Shown here one piece after another: positions 34,401 to 43,163 of a stretch of 64,000 bases of DNA (within the stretch, counting starts at the first letter, position 1; each line of letters opens with the position of its first letter). Source of the stretch: an uncultured Blautia sp. (GTDB lineage Bacteria > Bacillota > Clostridia > Lachnospirales > Lachnospiraceae). The stretch lies in NCBI RefSeq assembly GCF_934371575.1, contig NZ_CAKRNY010000012.1, forward strand, positions 1 to 64,000. The letters run 5' to 3'. A program made the translations under genes and the position numbers. The notes below the pieces were generated by a model. The model had not been told where the DNA came from, searched no databases, and saw nothing but the letters and a program-made list of their open reading frames with translations.

Positions 34401-34570
34401 TATTCAGCAGGTTTCCTGGCTTACAGATCGTTACGAAATCTAACCTTATCAGCAAATTGCCAATGGTATATAAACAGATTCCATTCCCTGATTACAGTGA
34501 CCGGATCGCTCAGGAATTTCACCTGATTCCCTCTTAGCCGGCAGATGTTCTGCCCAGGCACTGAAAACGG
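34401..34570 (-). promoter_or_regulatory. Cobalamin riboswitch
   Basis: The minus strand has the conserved blocks in order: GCCTGGGCAGAAC, AGAGGGAATCAGGTGAAATT with CC following, CGGTCACTGT, and the B12 box AAGCCAGGAAACCTGC (34422-34407). These match the cobalamin-element consensus well. It should lower expression of the downstream operon when adenosylcobalamin or another corrinoid is plentiful. No equivalent precedes copy A. Confidence 0.93.
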
Positions 34571-34588
34571 ATTTATTCAATTCATTTC

Positions 34589-34617
34589 ATTATAACAGAC
34601 TGCTTTATTGAAATCAA
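34589..34617 (-). promoter_or_regulatory. Promoter of the corrinoid operon
   Basis: TTGATT and TATAAT on the minus strand with 17 bases between, ending about 20 bases before the riboswitch. Confidence 0.65.
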
Positions 34618-34634
34618 TAGATGCAATTCTCAAA

Positions 34635-36065
34635 TTATTGTTTGTATTGGCTGTAGCCAACCTCTTCTTTACGAAGAAGGGTACCCTCTTCATCATAAAC
34701 ACTGCGATATGTCCGACAGGTATTTGAATCAGAATGTTCAGTGGTGATCTCCACCTGATTGTTATCTGTTTTTGTACCATAAATTGATACTGTTACTGCT
34801 TCTTCTTTTTCATCGTAAGAAGCGGTAATCTTAACCGGATATGAGGTGTTGTTCTGGAAACGGAAATCCTGCCCACCCCATACAACTGCCGCGTCTAAGC
34901 CATCGTCAACGTAGTCGATACGAGCGGCATGGTTATGGCGCTCTATAATGGCAAGATCGGCCTGCAGGCACGCCATATAAAGTGTAGTGGAAATCTGACA
35001 GATTCCTCCTCCGATATCCTGTGCGTGTTCACCGCCAACGATTACAGTAGCTTCCCGATAGCCTCTCTCTTCTGTCCTTGGTCCTAAAGTGTCATTGTAG
35101 GAAAAAATCTGCCCTGGCTGAAGCTCCACTCCGTCACAGGCTTCAACAGCCAGCTTCAGATTGGCAATACGATTGTCTGTTCCGCCGCCATACGTAGTAT
35201 AGGTGCCAAGAAGATTCAGGTAAGGGAGTGCTTCAATTTCTTCTGTGGATACATCTGGCAAAGTAATTTCCAGAGGAATTGTAATCACTTCTCCCTCTCC
35301 GGCTTTTTTCAGCTTTCTTTCAGCTGATTTCACATTAAAGGAAATGCCTGTAACTGCGGGGATGATTTCGTTGTTTTCCCCAAGAGCTGCATCCTGTGCA
35401 TCGGTATGTACTTCTTCGTAATAAGCTTCCATATCCAGTTCTTCCGGTGGGGTTTCCATTGTAGGGCATTCAATAGACGCGGTATAGTCTTCAATGGAAA
35501 TTGCCTTTAAAATATCTTCTTTTAAGGCTGACATATCTGGACCGATTCCGGTTTTTCCCTTTGTAATGATCAGTTCGGTATCCGTAAGCCCACAGGAAGT
35601 CTGTACGGTAGTGGAACCACTGGTGATTCCCGCTTCCTCCAGAACATCGTCCAATGTATCCTTATTTCTGGCTTCCGGCATAAGCGTGACTTCTTCCTTC
35701 GTCTTATCGTTCATAAGCTGAATACGATCTGTTCCATGAGTGAACCAGGATCCATGACCGAGCGAATAGGCACTTTCCACAATGGATTTGATATCCAGAC
35801 CAAGTACCGGATAAATGGAGATTTTAAATTTTTTTCCATTCAGGGTAACTGTCATCTGAGTATCCTTATACTTCTCCTGAAAGTCCTTTGAAATGGCATC
35901 AATGGCTTCCTCCTTTGTCATACCCTGAATGGCAATGCCGTTTACCTTCAGTTTCTTCCAGATTACATTATCCGTAAGAAAATGGCACCATAATCCATAC
36001 ACAGTGATAAGAATCAAAATCAGGATCAGAACTCTGATCACGCCGTTTTTCATTTGTTTTTTCAT
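34635..36065 (-). CDS. VanW family protein with N-terminal PG-binding-like domain
   Basis: A 476-residue protein with a membrane anchor at 10-30, a YoaR-like region (GMTKEEAIDAISKDFQEKY) and a VanW domain (about 305-440; IFSYNDTLGPRTEERGYREA, GGGICQISTTLYMAC). VanW domains are common in Clostridia cell-wall proteins and their exact activity is not settled. It follows hisI with 26 bases and may share the his transcript by position only. The C-terminal TKTDNNQVEI and KKEEVGYSQYKQ are a charged tail. Confidence 0.85.
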   Translation of the reverse strand: MKKQMKNGVIRVLILILILITVYGLWCHFLTDNVIWKKLKVNGIAIQGMTKEEAIDAISKDFQEKYKDTQMTVTLNGKKFKISIYPVLGLDIKSIVESAYSLGHGSWFTHGTDRIQLMNDKTKEEVTLMPEARNKDTLDDVLEEAGITSGSTTVQTSCGLTDTELIITKGKTGIGPDMSALKEDILKAISIEDYTASIECPTMETPPEELDMEAYYEEVHTDAQDAALGENNEIIPAVTGISFNVKSAERKLKKAGEGEVITIPLEITLPDVSTEEIEALPYLNLLGTYTTYGGGTDNRIANLKLAVEACDGVELQPGQIFSYNDTLGPRTEERGYREATVIVGGEHAQDIGGGICQISTTLYMACLQADLAIIERHNHAARIDYVDDGLDAAVVWGGQDFRFQNNTSYPVKITASYDEKEEAVTVSIYGTKTDNNQVEITTEHSDSNTCRTYRSVYDEEGTLLRKEEVGYSQYKQ

Positions 36066-36091
36066 ATAATAATTTTACCTTTGGCTATTTT

Positions 36092-36433
36092 TTAGAGCAG
36101 CGGGGTAAAAAAGCATGTACGGTTTCCGGTGTGACATGCAGCACCGATCTGCTCCACTTTAGCCAAAATTGTATCATTATCACAGTCAATAGTCAATGAC
36201 TTCACATATTGAACATGACCGGAGGTCAGTCCTTTTGTCCAGAGCTCATTGCGGCTGCGGCTCCAGTAAGTCATTTTTCCAAGCCGCAGAGTTGTAACAT
36301 AAGCTTCTTCATTCATGTAAGCAAGCATCAGGACTTCATTTGTCTGATAGTCCTGCACAATGACCGGAACCATGCCGTCACTGTTTAATTTAAAATCTGA
36401 CCAGGACATTTTACCTGTAAATTCTTTTGTCAT
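36092..36433 (-). CDS. hisI: Phosphoribosyl-AMP cyclohydrolase
   Basis: A 113-residue enzyme for histidine synthesis step 3. The metal-binding Asp/Cys cluster is visible: [33 protein letters not shown] and [10 protein letters not shown]. It is the separate cyclohydrolase (no HisE part). It follows hisB by 18 bases in a minus-strand his cluster. Confidence 0.95.
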   Translation of the reverse strand: MTKEFTGKMSWSDFKLNSDGMVPVIVQDYQTNEVLMLAYMNEEAYVTTLRLGKMTYWSRSRNELWTKGLTSGHVQYVKSLTIDCDNDTILAKVEQIGAACHTGNRTCFFTPLL

Positions 36434-36451
36434 GATATCTTATAAGCTCCT

Positions 36452-37039
36452 TTATAAGCTTCCCTTGGTAGAAAGTACATCTGTAATTCTCGGATCAAAG
36501 GCCACAGCCATATCCAACGCTTTTGCAAAGCTTTTGAACATTGCTTCAGCCATATGATGATTGTTTCCTGGAGTAAGTACTTTGATGTGCAGATTCATGG
36601 CTGCTGAGTAGGAAATGGCATAGAAAAATTCCTTTACCATTTCAGTGGACATGTCTCCCGTTTTTTCGCTGGTAAATTCCCCATCAAAAGAAAGATAGGG
36701 ACGTCCGCCAAGATCAATGGCACAAAGCACCAGACATTCATCCATGGGAAGAATGCAGCTTCCATACCGGCGGATTCCTTTCTTATCTCCCACAGCTTCT
36801 TTGATAGCGGTACCAAGGACAATTCCGGTATCCTCGATCGTATGGTGATCATCAACCTGAAGGTCTCCTTTTACCTTAACATCCAGATTGAAAAGACCAT
36901 GGCGGGCAAAGCCGTCCAGCATATGATTAAAAAAACCTATTCCGGTGTCCAGAACGCTTTTTCCTGTTCCATCCAGATTCAGTTTCAGGGAAATCTGGGT
37001 TTCTTTTGTATTTCGTTCAACAGTAGCTTCTCTTATCAT
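36452..37039 (-). CDS. hisB: Imidazoleglycerol-phosphate dehydratase
   Basis: A 195-residue monofunctional dehydratase (step 6). Manganese-ligand motifs are DTGIGFFNHMLDGFARHG, DDHHTIEDTGIVLG and GNNHHMAEAMFKSFA. Start overlaps the hisD stop. It lacks the HisB-N phosphatase part, so histidinol phosphatase must come from elsewhere. Confidence 0.96.
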   Translation of the reverse strand: MIREATVERNTKETQISLKLNLDGTGKSVLDTGIGFFNHMLDGFARHGLFNLDVKVKGDLQVDDHHTIEDTGIVLGTAIKEAVGDKKGIRRYGSCILPMDECLVLCAIDLGGRPYLSFDGEFTSEKTGDMSTEMVKEFFYAISYSAAMNLHIKVLTPGNNHHMAEAMFKSFAKALDMAVAFDPRITDVLSTKGSL

Positions 37040-38349
37040 GACTGCTCCTTTTTGTCTTCCTCTTCGAAACGGACTGCAATGGAATTGGCATGTGCAGTAA
37101 GCTGTTCGGAATTTGCAAACTGGATAATGTCCTTGTGGATCTTTTGTAATGCAGGTCTGGAATAATATACAATACTTGACTTTTTAACAAAATCATCTAC
37201 TGAAAGTGCAGAGAAGAATTTGGCGGTTCCATTTGTAGGAAGAACATGGTTCGGTCCGGCAAAATAATCTCCCAATGGCTCAGAGCTGTATTCTCCAATA
37301 AAAATTGCACCTGCATTTCGAATCTTCATCATTACTTCAAAAGCGTTCTTTGTTACAATTTCCAGATGCTCAGATGCAATTTCATTGGCTGCATCAACAG
37401 CTTCATTCATATTTTCTGCAATAAGGATATATCCGAAATTTTCCAGGGATTTTTCGATAATCTCTCTTCTGGAAAGAACTTTCAGGTATTGGGCAATCTC
37501 TTTTTCCACATTTTGCGCCAGTTCTTCGCTTGTGGTAATAAGAATGGCAGAAGCCATTTCGTCATGCTCTGCCTGAGAAAGAAGATCTGCAGCTACAAAG
37601 TGTGCATTTGCAGTTTCGTCTGCAAGAACAAGGATCTCGCTTGGCCCGGCAATTGAATCAATGCTGACATGTCCATAAACAGCCTTTTTGGCAAGTGCTA
37701 CGAAAATATTACCAGGACCTACAATTTTATCAACCTTCGGAATGCTTGCCGTACCGTATGCAAGTGCACCAATCGCCTGAGCACCGCCTGCTTTATATAT
37801 TTCGTCTGCTCCTGCTTCTTTTGCTGCAACCAGGGTAGAGGGATTTACTTTACCATCTTTGCCAGGAGGTGTAGTCATTACGATATGGGGTACACCGGCA
37901 ACCTTGGCCGGAACAATATTCATCAGTACGGAGGAAGGATAAACTGCTTTCCCGCCTGGGACATAAACACCTACCCGATTTAAAGGAGTTACCTTCTGAC
38001 CAAGCATGGTACCGTCCTCTGTACTGGTGAACCAGCTGTTCTGACGCTGCTTTTCGTGATAACTTCGGATGTTCACAAGAGCTTTACGGATCACTTCTAA
38101 CAGGGAAGCGTCAACTGCTTTATATGCTTCTTCGATTTCTTCTTCTGTGACACGGATGGTCTTAGGAGTAATTTCTACTTTGTCAAACTCTCTGGTATAG
38201 GAAAAAAGGGCTTCGTCACCTTTTTCTTTTACATTTGCAAGAATATCTGCTACTGCAGCTTCAAATTTACCGTAATTATTAGGGCTTCTTTTTAAAAGAT
38301 TTTCCAGAATATCTTTTGTAGATTCCTTTGTTAATCTTACTGTACGCAT
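37036..38349 (-). CDS. hisD: Histidinol dehydrogenase
   Basis: A 437-residue dehydrogenase for the last two steps. Family segments include VGVYVPGGKAVYPSSVLMN, VDKIVGPGNIFVALAKKAV, SIAGPSEILVLAD and LLSQAEHDEMASAIL; the zinc site residues in these are present. It lies 26 bases after hisG. Full length. Confidence 0.97.
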   Translation of the reverse strand: MRTVRLTKESTKDILENLLKRSPNNYGKFEAAVADILANVKEKGDEALFSYTREFDKVEITPKTIRVTEEEIEEAYKAVDASLLEVIRKALVNIRSYHEKQRQNSWFTSTEDGTMLGQKVTPLNRVGVYVPGGKAVYPSSVLMNIVPAKVAGVPHIVMTTPPGKDGKVNPSTLVAAKEAGADEIYKAGGAQAIGALAYGTASIPKVDKIVGPGNIFVALAKKAVYGHVSIDSIAGPSEILVLADETANAHFVAADLLSQAEHDEMASAILITTSEELAQNVEKEIAQYLKVLSRREIIEKSLENFGYILIAENMNEAVDAANEIASEHLEIVTKNAFEVMMKIRNAGAIFIGEYSSEPLGDYFAGPNHVLPTNGTAKFFSALSVDDFVKKSSIVYYSRPALQKIHKDIIQFANSEQLTAHANSIAVRFEEEDKKEQS

Positions 38350-38375
38350 TATGATCGATCCTTCCCATTTTATTT

Positions 38376-39011
38376 TCAGATTGTTTTTCGTAAATCTTCA
38401 ATCAGTTTGCTGATACGCTGGTTTTCCATTTTCATGCTGACCTGATTTACCACCATTCTGGCAGAAAGCGGACAAACCTCTTCCAATACCTTCAGTCCGT
38501 TTTCCCGAAGAGTACTTCCTGTCTCCACAATATCGACAATCACTTCGGAAAGCCCTACAATAGGAGCCAGCTCAATGGAACCGTTCAGTTTGATGATCTC
38601 CACAGTCTGATGCTTTCTGTTGTAGAAATAGTCTTTGGCAATGTTGGGATATTTGGTTGCCACACGAATCAGCTGATTAGAATTCAGAAGCGGTTTTGCA
38701 CTTTCCGGTCCGCATACGCACATGCGGCATGCTCCAAAGCCAAGATTCATCACTTCATAAAGTTTACGTCCTTCTTCCAGAATGGTGTCTTTTCCTACAA
38801 TTCCAATATCTGCTGCTCCATATTCCACGTATGTGGGTACATCGGGACCTTTTGCCAGGAAAAAGCGGAGCTTTAAGTCTTCATTCACAAAGATCAGCTT
38901 ACGGGAATCCTTATCCTTCATTTCTTCACAGGTGATTCCGATTTTTTCCAACATGGCAAGTGTTTTATCTGCAAGCCTTCCCTTGGTCAGGGCAAAAGTA
39001 AGATATCTCAT
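38376..39011 (-). CDS. hisG: ATP phosphoribosyltransferase, short form
   Basis: A 211-residue catalytic subunit for the first step of histidine synthesis. Motifs include [29 protein letters not shown] and [18 protein letters not shown]. The short form lacks the histidine-binding regulatory domain and works with HisZ, which is encoded just upstream and overlaps it (ATGA). Confidence 0.96.
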   Translation of the reverse strand: MRYLTFALTKGRLADKTLAMLEKIGITCEEMKDKDSRKLIFVNEDLKLRFFLAKGPDVPTYVEYGAADIGIVGKDTILEEGRKLYEVMNLGFGACRMCVCGPESAKPLLNSNQLIRVATKYPNIAKDYFYNRKHQTVEIIKLNGSIELAPIVGLSEVIVDIVETGSTLRENGLKVLEEVCPLSARMVVNQVSMKMENQRISKLIEDLRKTI

Positions 39012-40144
39012 AATTCCACCTCACAAACCTTAGTAACTTTTTCCGGACGAAGAGCAACATTTTTTCCCTGGGCTCGAAGCTCTCTGGCCTTCTGAATTGC
39101 CTGGATCCTGTTTTCCTTACGGTATGTGATCACCGTCACCTTCTCTTCTTCCTCTGTTTCAATTTTCTGTCTGGACAAAGCCATGAGAAGGTTGTCCACG
39201 ACAATGGCAAATCCAATTGAGGCAGCAGGTTTCCCGAAATGCTTCATCAGCTGATTATAACGGCCTCCTTTAACCAGTGCGTCACCTGTACCGTATGTGT
39301 AAGCCTGAAAAATGATTCCGGTATAGTAATGATACTTGCTTAACATGGCAAAATCAAATGTAATGTATTTCTCGTATCCGTAAATTTTCAGAAGCTCATA
39401 AATTTCTTCCAGACGTGAAACCGCTTTTAATGCATGAGGATTGTCAGTAAGTTTTTTTGCTTTTTTCAGAATTTCTGAGGAACCAAACATCTGCGGAAGC
39501 TGTGAAAGCACCTTCGCAAGGTCTTCGTTCATTTTTTTGCTTTTGACAAGTTCTTCTACACCAAAATAATTTTTCTGGGAAATCAGTTCCCGAAGCTCTT
39601 CTTCCTCTTCCTGGCTCATACCTGTCTGAGCGAAAATAGCTTTATAGTAATCTACCTGTCCCACACTTACCTGAAATTCTGTGAGACCTGAAGCAAGAAG
39701 ACATTCTACTGTCATGGCGAGGATCTCTGCATCTGCTTCAGCGGAATCATCTCCAATACGTTCCACGCCCATTTGTGTAGTTTCCTTTAATCTGCCGCGG
39801 AAACTGGAATTATTGATAAAGGTATTTCCTGTATAGCACAGATTTACAACTTCTTTTTCCGGATTAAAATAGGTAGCACATGCTCTTGAAACAGAAGGGG
39901 TAAAGTCCGGGCGCAGCACCAGGGTATTACCTTCTCTGTCAAAAAATTTATAAAGCTCCCTGGAGGGAATGGTTCCCACTTCTTTACTGAATACCTCAAA
40001 ATATTCAAATGTGGGAGTTTCTATATCTTCAAAGCCATACTGATGGAATACATGATGAAGTTTCTCCTGAAGTCTGTGTTTTCTGCCGCATTCCTGACTG
40101 TAAATATCCCGTACACCTTCTGGCGTATGAAAAATTCTCTGCAT
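39008..40144 (-). CDS. hisZ: ATP phosphoribosyltransferase regulatory subunit
   Basis: A 378-residue histidyl-tRNA-synthetase-like protein without an anticodon domain: [20 protein letters not shown], motif-2-like [20 protein letters not shown], and [20 protein letters not shown]. It binds short HisG and gives feedback control by histidine. It is the first gene of the his cluster, preceded by a good promoter. Confidence 0.95.
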   Translation of the reverse strand: MQRIFHTPEGVRDIYSQECGRKHRLQEKLHHVFHQYGFEDIETPTFEYFEVFSKEVGTIPSRELYKFFDREGNTLVLRPDFTPSVSRACATYFNPEKEVVNLCYTGNTFINNSSFRGRLKETTQMGVERIGDDSAEADAEILAMTVECLLASGLTEFQVSVGQVDYYKAIFAQTGMSQEEEEELRELISQKNYFGVEELVKSKKMNEDLAKVLSQLPQMFGSSEILKKAKKLTDNPHALKAVSRLEEIYELLKIYGYEKYITFDFAMLSKYHYYTGIIFQAYTYGTGDALVKGGRYNQLMKHFGKPAASIGFAIVVDNLLMALSRQKIETEEEEKVTVITYRKENRIQAIQKARELRAQGKNVALRPEKVTKVCEVEL

Positions 40145-40281
40145 AGTTATATTTCCTCCATGTTAATTACTGCTGATTCCTGTATTATTTCCAGGTATTT
40201 TGCTGTGAATGATCGGATATGCGAAGCTGGATTGCCAAAGAACACTTTACTACGCTACCACGATAATACAAGCTGAATTTG

Positions 40282-40310
40282 ATTATAGTAGAATCTTACC
40301 GGATTGTCAA
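40282..40310 (-). promoter_or_regulatory. Promoter of the his cluster
   Basis: TTGACA (40310-40305) and TATAAT (40287-40282) with 17 bases between, both consensus. The -35 overlaps the recU stop codon, so the end of recU carries the promoter. A leader of about 120 bases follows; I do not see T-box blocks in it. Confidence 0.75.
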
Positions 40311-40840
40311 TCCCTCGATTCCAGATCCAGTTTCAGTCCTTCCAGATAAGGAACTAAAAAGCCTCCTTTTTTCGGAAGAAAATATTTTTCAGGTAGCTCT
40401 TCCCTGCGAAAACTTTTTCGCCCTCCCTCTTCCATTCGTTTCCAAAAGACAAAAAGTTCTCTGAAAGGCAGATAATAAAACAGGTTATCCTGGCTGAAAA
40501 AGATAAGAAAAAATGCCACGCCATTCTGTTTTTCAAAGTCCTCCATAAATTTCACCTGATGAGGATGAATATTTGCCAGAGGAAACGTCTGGGCGCCGCA
40601 TTCCTTTGCGTCAAAGCAGACAGGAATCCCCTGTACTGCCCCTATGTAGTCAACGGTACTTCGCTGGTCAAAGTATGCCAGAGTGATATGGCGGTTTTCC
40701 TTGTCCATGCGCACCGGAGTGATGGGAGTGGGAATCTTCTGTACCAGTGCAAGTCCCTTTTCCCTGTATTGTTCATTTGTACGGTTTACAAGGTCCTCCA
40801 GGGTAGAACCCCGGAGACCTCTGCTGTTCCATGTGGCCAT
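40307..40840 (-). CDS. recU: Holliday junction resolvase RecU
   Basis: A 177-residue nuclease. Active-site pattern: G-S-T-L-E in RGSTLEDLVN, the Asp in STVDYIG and the D-x-K in CFDAKECGA. It cuts four-way junctions in recombination. It starts two bases after the signal peptidase stop, at the end of a housekeeping run. Confidence 0.85.
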   Translation of the reverse strand: MATWNSRGLRGSTLEDLVNRTNEQYREKGLALVQKIPTPITPVRMDKENRHITLAYFDQRSTVDYIGAVQGIPVCFDAKECGAQTFPLANIHPHQVKFMEDFEKQNGVAFFLIFFSQDNLFYYLPFRELFVFWKRMEEGGRKSFRREELPEKYFLPKKGGFLVPYLEGLKLDLESRD

Positions 40841-40842
40841 TG

Positions 40843-41412
40843 TTACGGTTCCTCATAGCCGAGAAGCTTGATAGACGGATAATATCTGACAACTGCCTTT
40901 CCTACGATCTGGTCGAAGCGGACGAAAGTGTTCTTCCAGTAACGGGAATCCTTTGAATTATTTCGGTTATCACCAAGCATGAAGTAGCAGTTCTCCGGAA
41001 CCGTATATGGTCCGAAGCTTCCCTTCATTTTTTCGGGAATGAAAGAATCGTCAATAGCTGTCTGAGAGCCGTCAATGTATACTTTTCCATTTTTGATCTC
41101 AACGGTTTCTCCGGGAAGACCAATTACACGTTTAATGAAAAGCTGGCTTTCGTCATCAGGATATTTAAAAATCACAATGTCAAATCGTTCCGGATCTTTG
41201 GTTTTTTTGGAAATCTCATGGCCGAAAAGATCCAGGTTAATGCCATATGCCAGACGGAAACCGAAGATACGGTCACCAGTCATAATAGTCTTCTCCATGG
41301 ATGGGGAAGGGATTTTCGCATTGATCAGTACTATGTTGTTGATAACAAGGACTACTGCTACTACAATGATGATCATTTTTACATAGTCCCATACTTCATG
41401 CCAGATTTTCAT
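40843..41412 (-). CDS. lepB: Signal peptidase I
   Basis: A 189-residue membrane peptidase. One membrane helix (about 12-32), the catalytic Ser in PSPSMEKTI, the catalytic Lys in FIKRVIGLPGE, and the box E motif LGDNRNNSKDSR are all present. It removes signal peptides outside the membrane. It lies one base after the pseudouridine synthase gene. Confidence 0.95.
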   Translation of the reverse strand: MKIWHEVWDYVKMIIIVVAVVLVINNIVLINAKIPSPSMEKTIMTGDRIFGFRLAYGINLDLFGHEISKKTKDPERFDIVIFKYPDDESQLFIKRVIGLPGETVEIKNGKVYIDGSQTAIDDSFIPEKMKGSFGPYTVPENCYFMLGDNRNNSKDSRYWKNTFVRFDQIVGKAVVRYYPSIKLLGYEEP

Positions 41413-41413
41413 A

Positions 41414-42394
41414 TTATTTATTCTCCTCTATATGTTCCTCTTTCAGGATATTTTGAAACAGTAAAGGCAAAGGTGCTGTGTATTCTTTGCCTGACAGATA
41501 GGAAAGGCGTCCGGAGATTTCCGGAATTTCCAGTCTGTATGCGTGAAGCAGCTGCGATTTCAGGCCATATTTCCTGCGGTATTCATCATTAAAGGGGCGA
41601 AGCCCATACTTGTAATCTCCAATGAGGGGATGTCCCGTTCCGGCAAGATGTGCCCTGATCTGATGAGTTCGACCGGTAATCAGTTCTACCTCAAGAAGGG
41701 TGATGCTGCCGTTGTTTCCAAGAGGACGGTATCTGGTCTCAATGGGAAGTGCTTCCGGTGTTTCAATTTCCTGTATTGTTACTTTATTACATTTTTCGTC
41801 TTTATGCAAATATCCTTTGATATGTTTTTCGTTTTTTATTACACCTTTAACAAGACAGCGGTAAAATTTGTGAAGATTTCTGTCATGAAAAAGTGAGGAA
41901 AGCTCCTGAAGTCCTGTCAGAGATTTTCCGGCAGCCACAATTCCGCTGGTGTTCCGGTCAAGGCGGTTGCACACTGACGGACGGAAGGTGCGGAGGGCAT
42001 CTTCTGTAACGGTTCCTGTCTCAAGCAGATAACCGGTGAGATATTCCACCAGAGAGGGTTCTCTGCCATCGGCTGGCTGGGAAAGCATTCCAACAGGCTT
42101 ATTGATAAGAAGGATATTATCATCCTCATATATAATGTCAAGCTTCTGATGGGCTCTTGCCGGGGATTCCTCCGCGCCTGCAAATTTCGTGAAGGTCTCG
42201 TCAGAGAGAAAAAGCTTCACATGGTCACCTGTGGAAAGCTTCTCATTACCAGTGGCCTTGCTTCCGTTCAGGGTGATGTTCTTCTTGCGCAGCATCTTGT
42301 AGAAAAAACTTTTGGGAGCTTCGCGGAGAAGCTTTCCGAGATATTTATCAAAGCGCTGCCCTGCTTCATTTTCGTTAATTATAAATTCTTTCAT
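41414..42394 (-). CDS. RluA-family pseudouridine synthase with S4 domain
   Basis: A 326-residue enzyme. N-terminal S4 domain (about 10-75; QRFDKYLGKLLREAP), then the catalytic motif NRLDRNTSGIVAAGKS with its Asp, and the later ELITGRTHQIRAHLAGTGHP. It modifies a uridine in 23S rRNA or tRNA; RluC/RluD-like specificity is not separable by eye. Cytoplasmic. Confidence 0.92.
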   Translation of the reverse strand: MKEFIINENEAGQRFDKYLGKLLREAPKSFFYKMLRKKNITLNGSKATGNEKLSTGDHVKLFLSDETFTKFAGAEESPARAHQKLDIIYEDDNILLINKPVGMLSQPADGREPSLVEYLTGYLLETGTVTEDALRTFRPSVCNRLDRNTSGIVAAGKSLTGLQELSSLFHDRNLHKFYRCLVKGVIKNEKHIKGYLHKDEKCNKVTIQEIETPEALPIETRYRPLGNNGSITLLEVELITGRTHQIRAHLAGTGHPLIGDYKYGLRPFNDEYRRKYGLKSQLLHAYRLEIPEISGRLSYLSGKEYTAPLPLLFQNILKEEHIEENK

Positions 42395-42467
42395 ATGGCT
42401 GATATCCTGTCAAATACGTTTTTATGATTATTATACGAAACTGGAAATATATTCTGTATTGTAAAGC

Positions 42468-42530
42468 GGACATTCGCAATCCGCTTTGCTACTTGCTCAT
42501 GAACGCAGTCGCTTCGCGACCTGTCGTTCA
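42468..42530 (+). repeat. Interspersed repeat copy 2 with hairpin head inverted
   Basis: Bases 42468-42507 match 12321-12360 exactly. The hairpin head TCGCTTCGCGA is the reverse complement of TCGCGAAGCGA in copy 1, within otherwise matching outer arms (GAACG ... CGTTC). It lies between the RluA-type gene and the 203-residue gene. Confidence 0.8.
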
Positions 42531-42541
42531 AAATACAGATA

Positions 42542-43153
42542 TCAGATACATAAATTCAGTATCACATGCTTTATCATTTCATCTCTTGTAAAATCAGGAT
42601 ATCTGGGATCTGGAGTATAGCGAAGCCCTTCTTCCAGTGATTCTTTGTGTTGATTCATGGAATCAAGGCGCTCCAGAAACGGACGAAGCTCGCCCAGTAT
42701 CTTTACATCTACTTTGTAGCCATTTTTGCGAACCAGCTTCTGGGCTTTTTCTGCCATAAATCCTGTGTCGGCTTTTGAATCGCTGGTGTAGCCCACTACT
42801 GTGTTGCCGCATATGGCAATGGCGTCTATAGCACATTTTTTTTCGTAAAAGGTCATATACATTTCGTATGCCATTACAAGTTCACCCTGATGGGCATGAA
42901 TTTTTTGATAAAGAGCCGGATCCACAGGCTTTGCCAGATAGACCATGATCACGTCTACCACTGCCTTGCAGCCTGGAAGAGATCCTACCAGTGCGATAAT
43001 GGTCCAGATAGAATTTCTTGTGCCAAGATAGATCCACATGCTGATAAAAATAAAAAGAGGAACACCAAGCATAATGGCGGCAATCACGATCCGGCGTTTC
43101 CGCTCACGCTTCAGATATCCGAATTCTCCTTTGTTTGTCTGCATCAATTTCAT
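42542..43153 (-). CDS. Membrane-associated hypothetical protein
   Basis: A 203-residue protein. Two hydrophobic stretches (about 20-43, VIAAIMLGVPLFIFISMWIY; and 47-60 with TIIALVGSL) anchor it, followed by a soluble region to 203 (CAIDAIAICGNTVVGYTSDS). The start at 43153 (MKLMQT) follows AGGAG; a longer in-frame start would read through the end of the radical SAM gene. The family is not recognised. It follows YgiQ on the same strand. Confidence 0.75.
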   Translation of the reverse strand: MKLMQTNKGEFGYLKRERKRRIVIAAIMLGVPLFIFISMWIYLGTRNSIWTIIALVGSLPGCKAVVDVIMVYLAKPVDPALYQKIHAHQGELVMAYEMYMTFYEKKCAIDAIAICGNTVVGYTSDSKADTGFMAEKAQKLVRKNGYKVDVKILGELRPFLERLDSMNQHKESLEEGLRYTPDPRYPDFTRDEMIKHVILNLCI

Positions 43154-43163
43154 GAAAACACTC

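Larger units (their letters stand above)
34249..34588 (-). other. Leader of the corrinoid operon
   Basis: The 340-base untranslated leader between the promoter and the first gene. It holds the riboswitch (34401-34570), a possible antiterminator region and an intrinsic terminator (34295-34327). No peptide gene is apparent. Confidence 0.7.

Noticed and set aside
40145..40281. T-box or histidine leader before hisZ
   Set aside because: No T-box sequence or run of His codons is visible in the leader.
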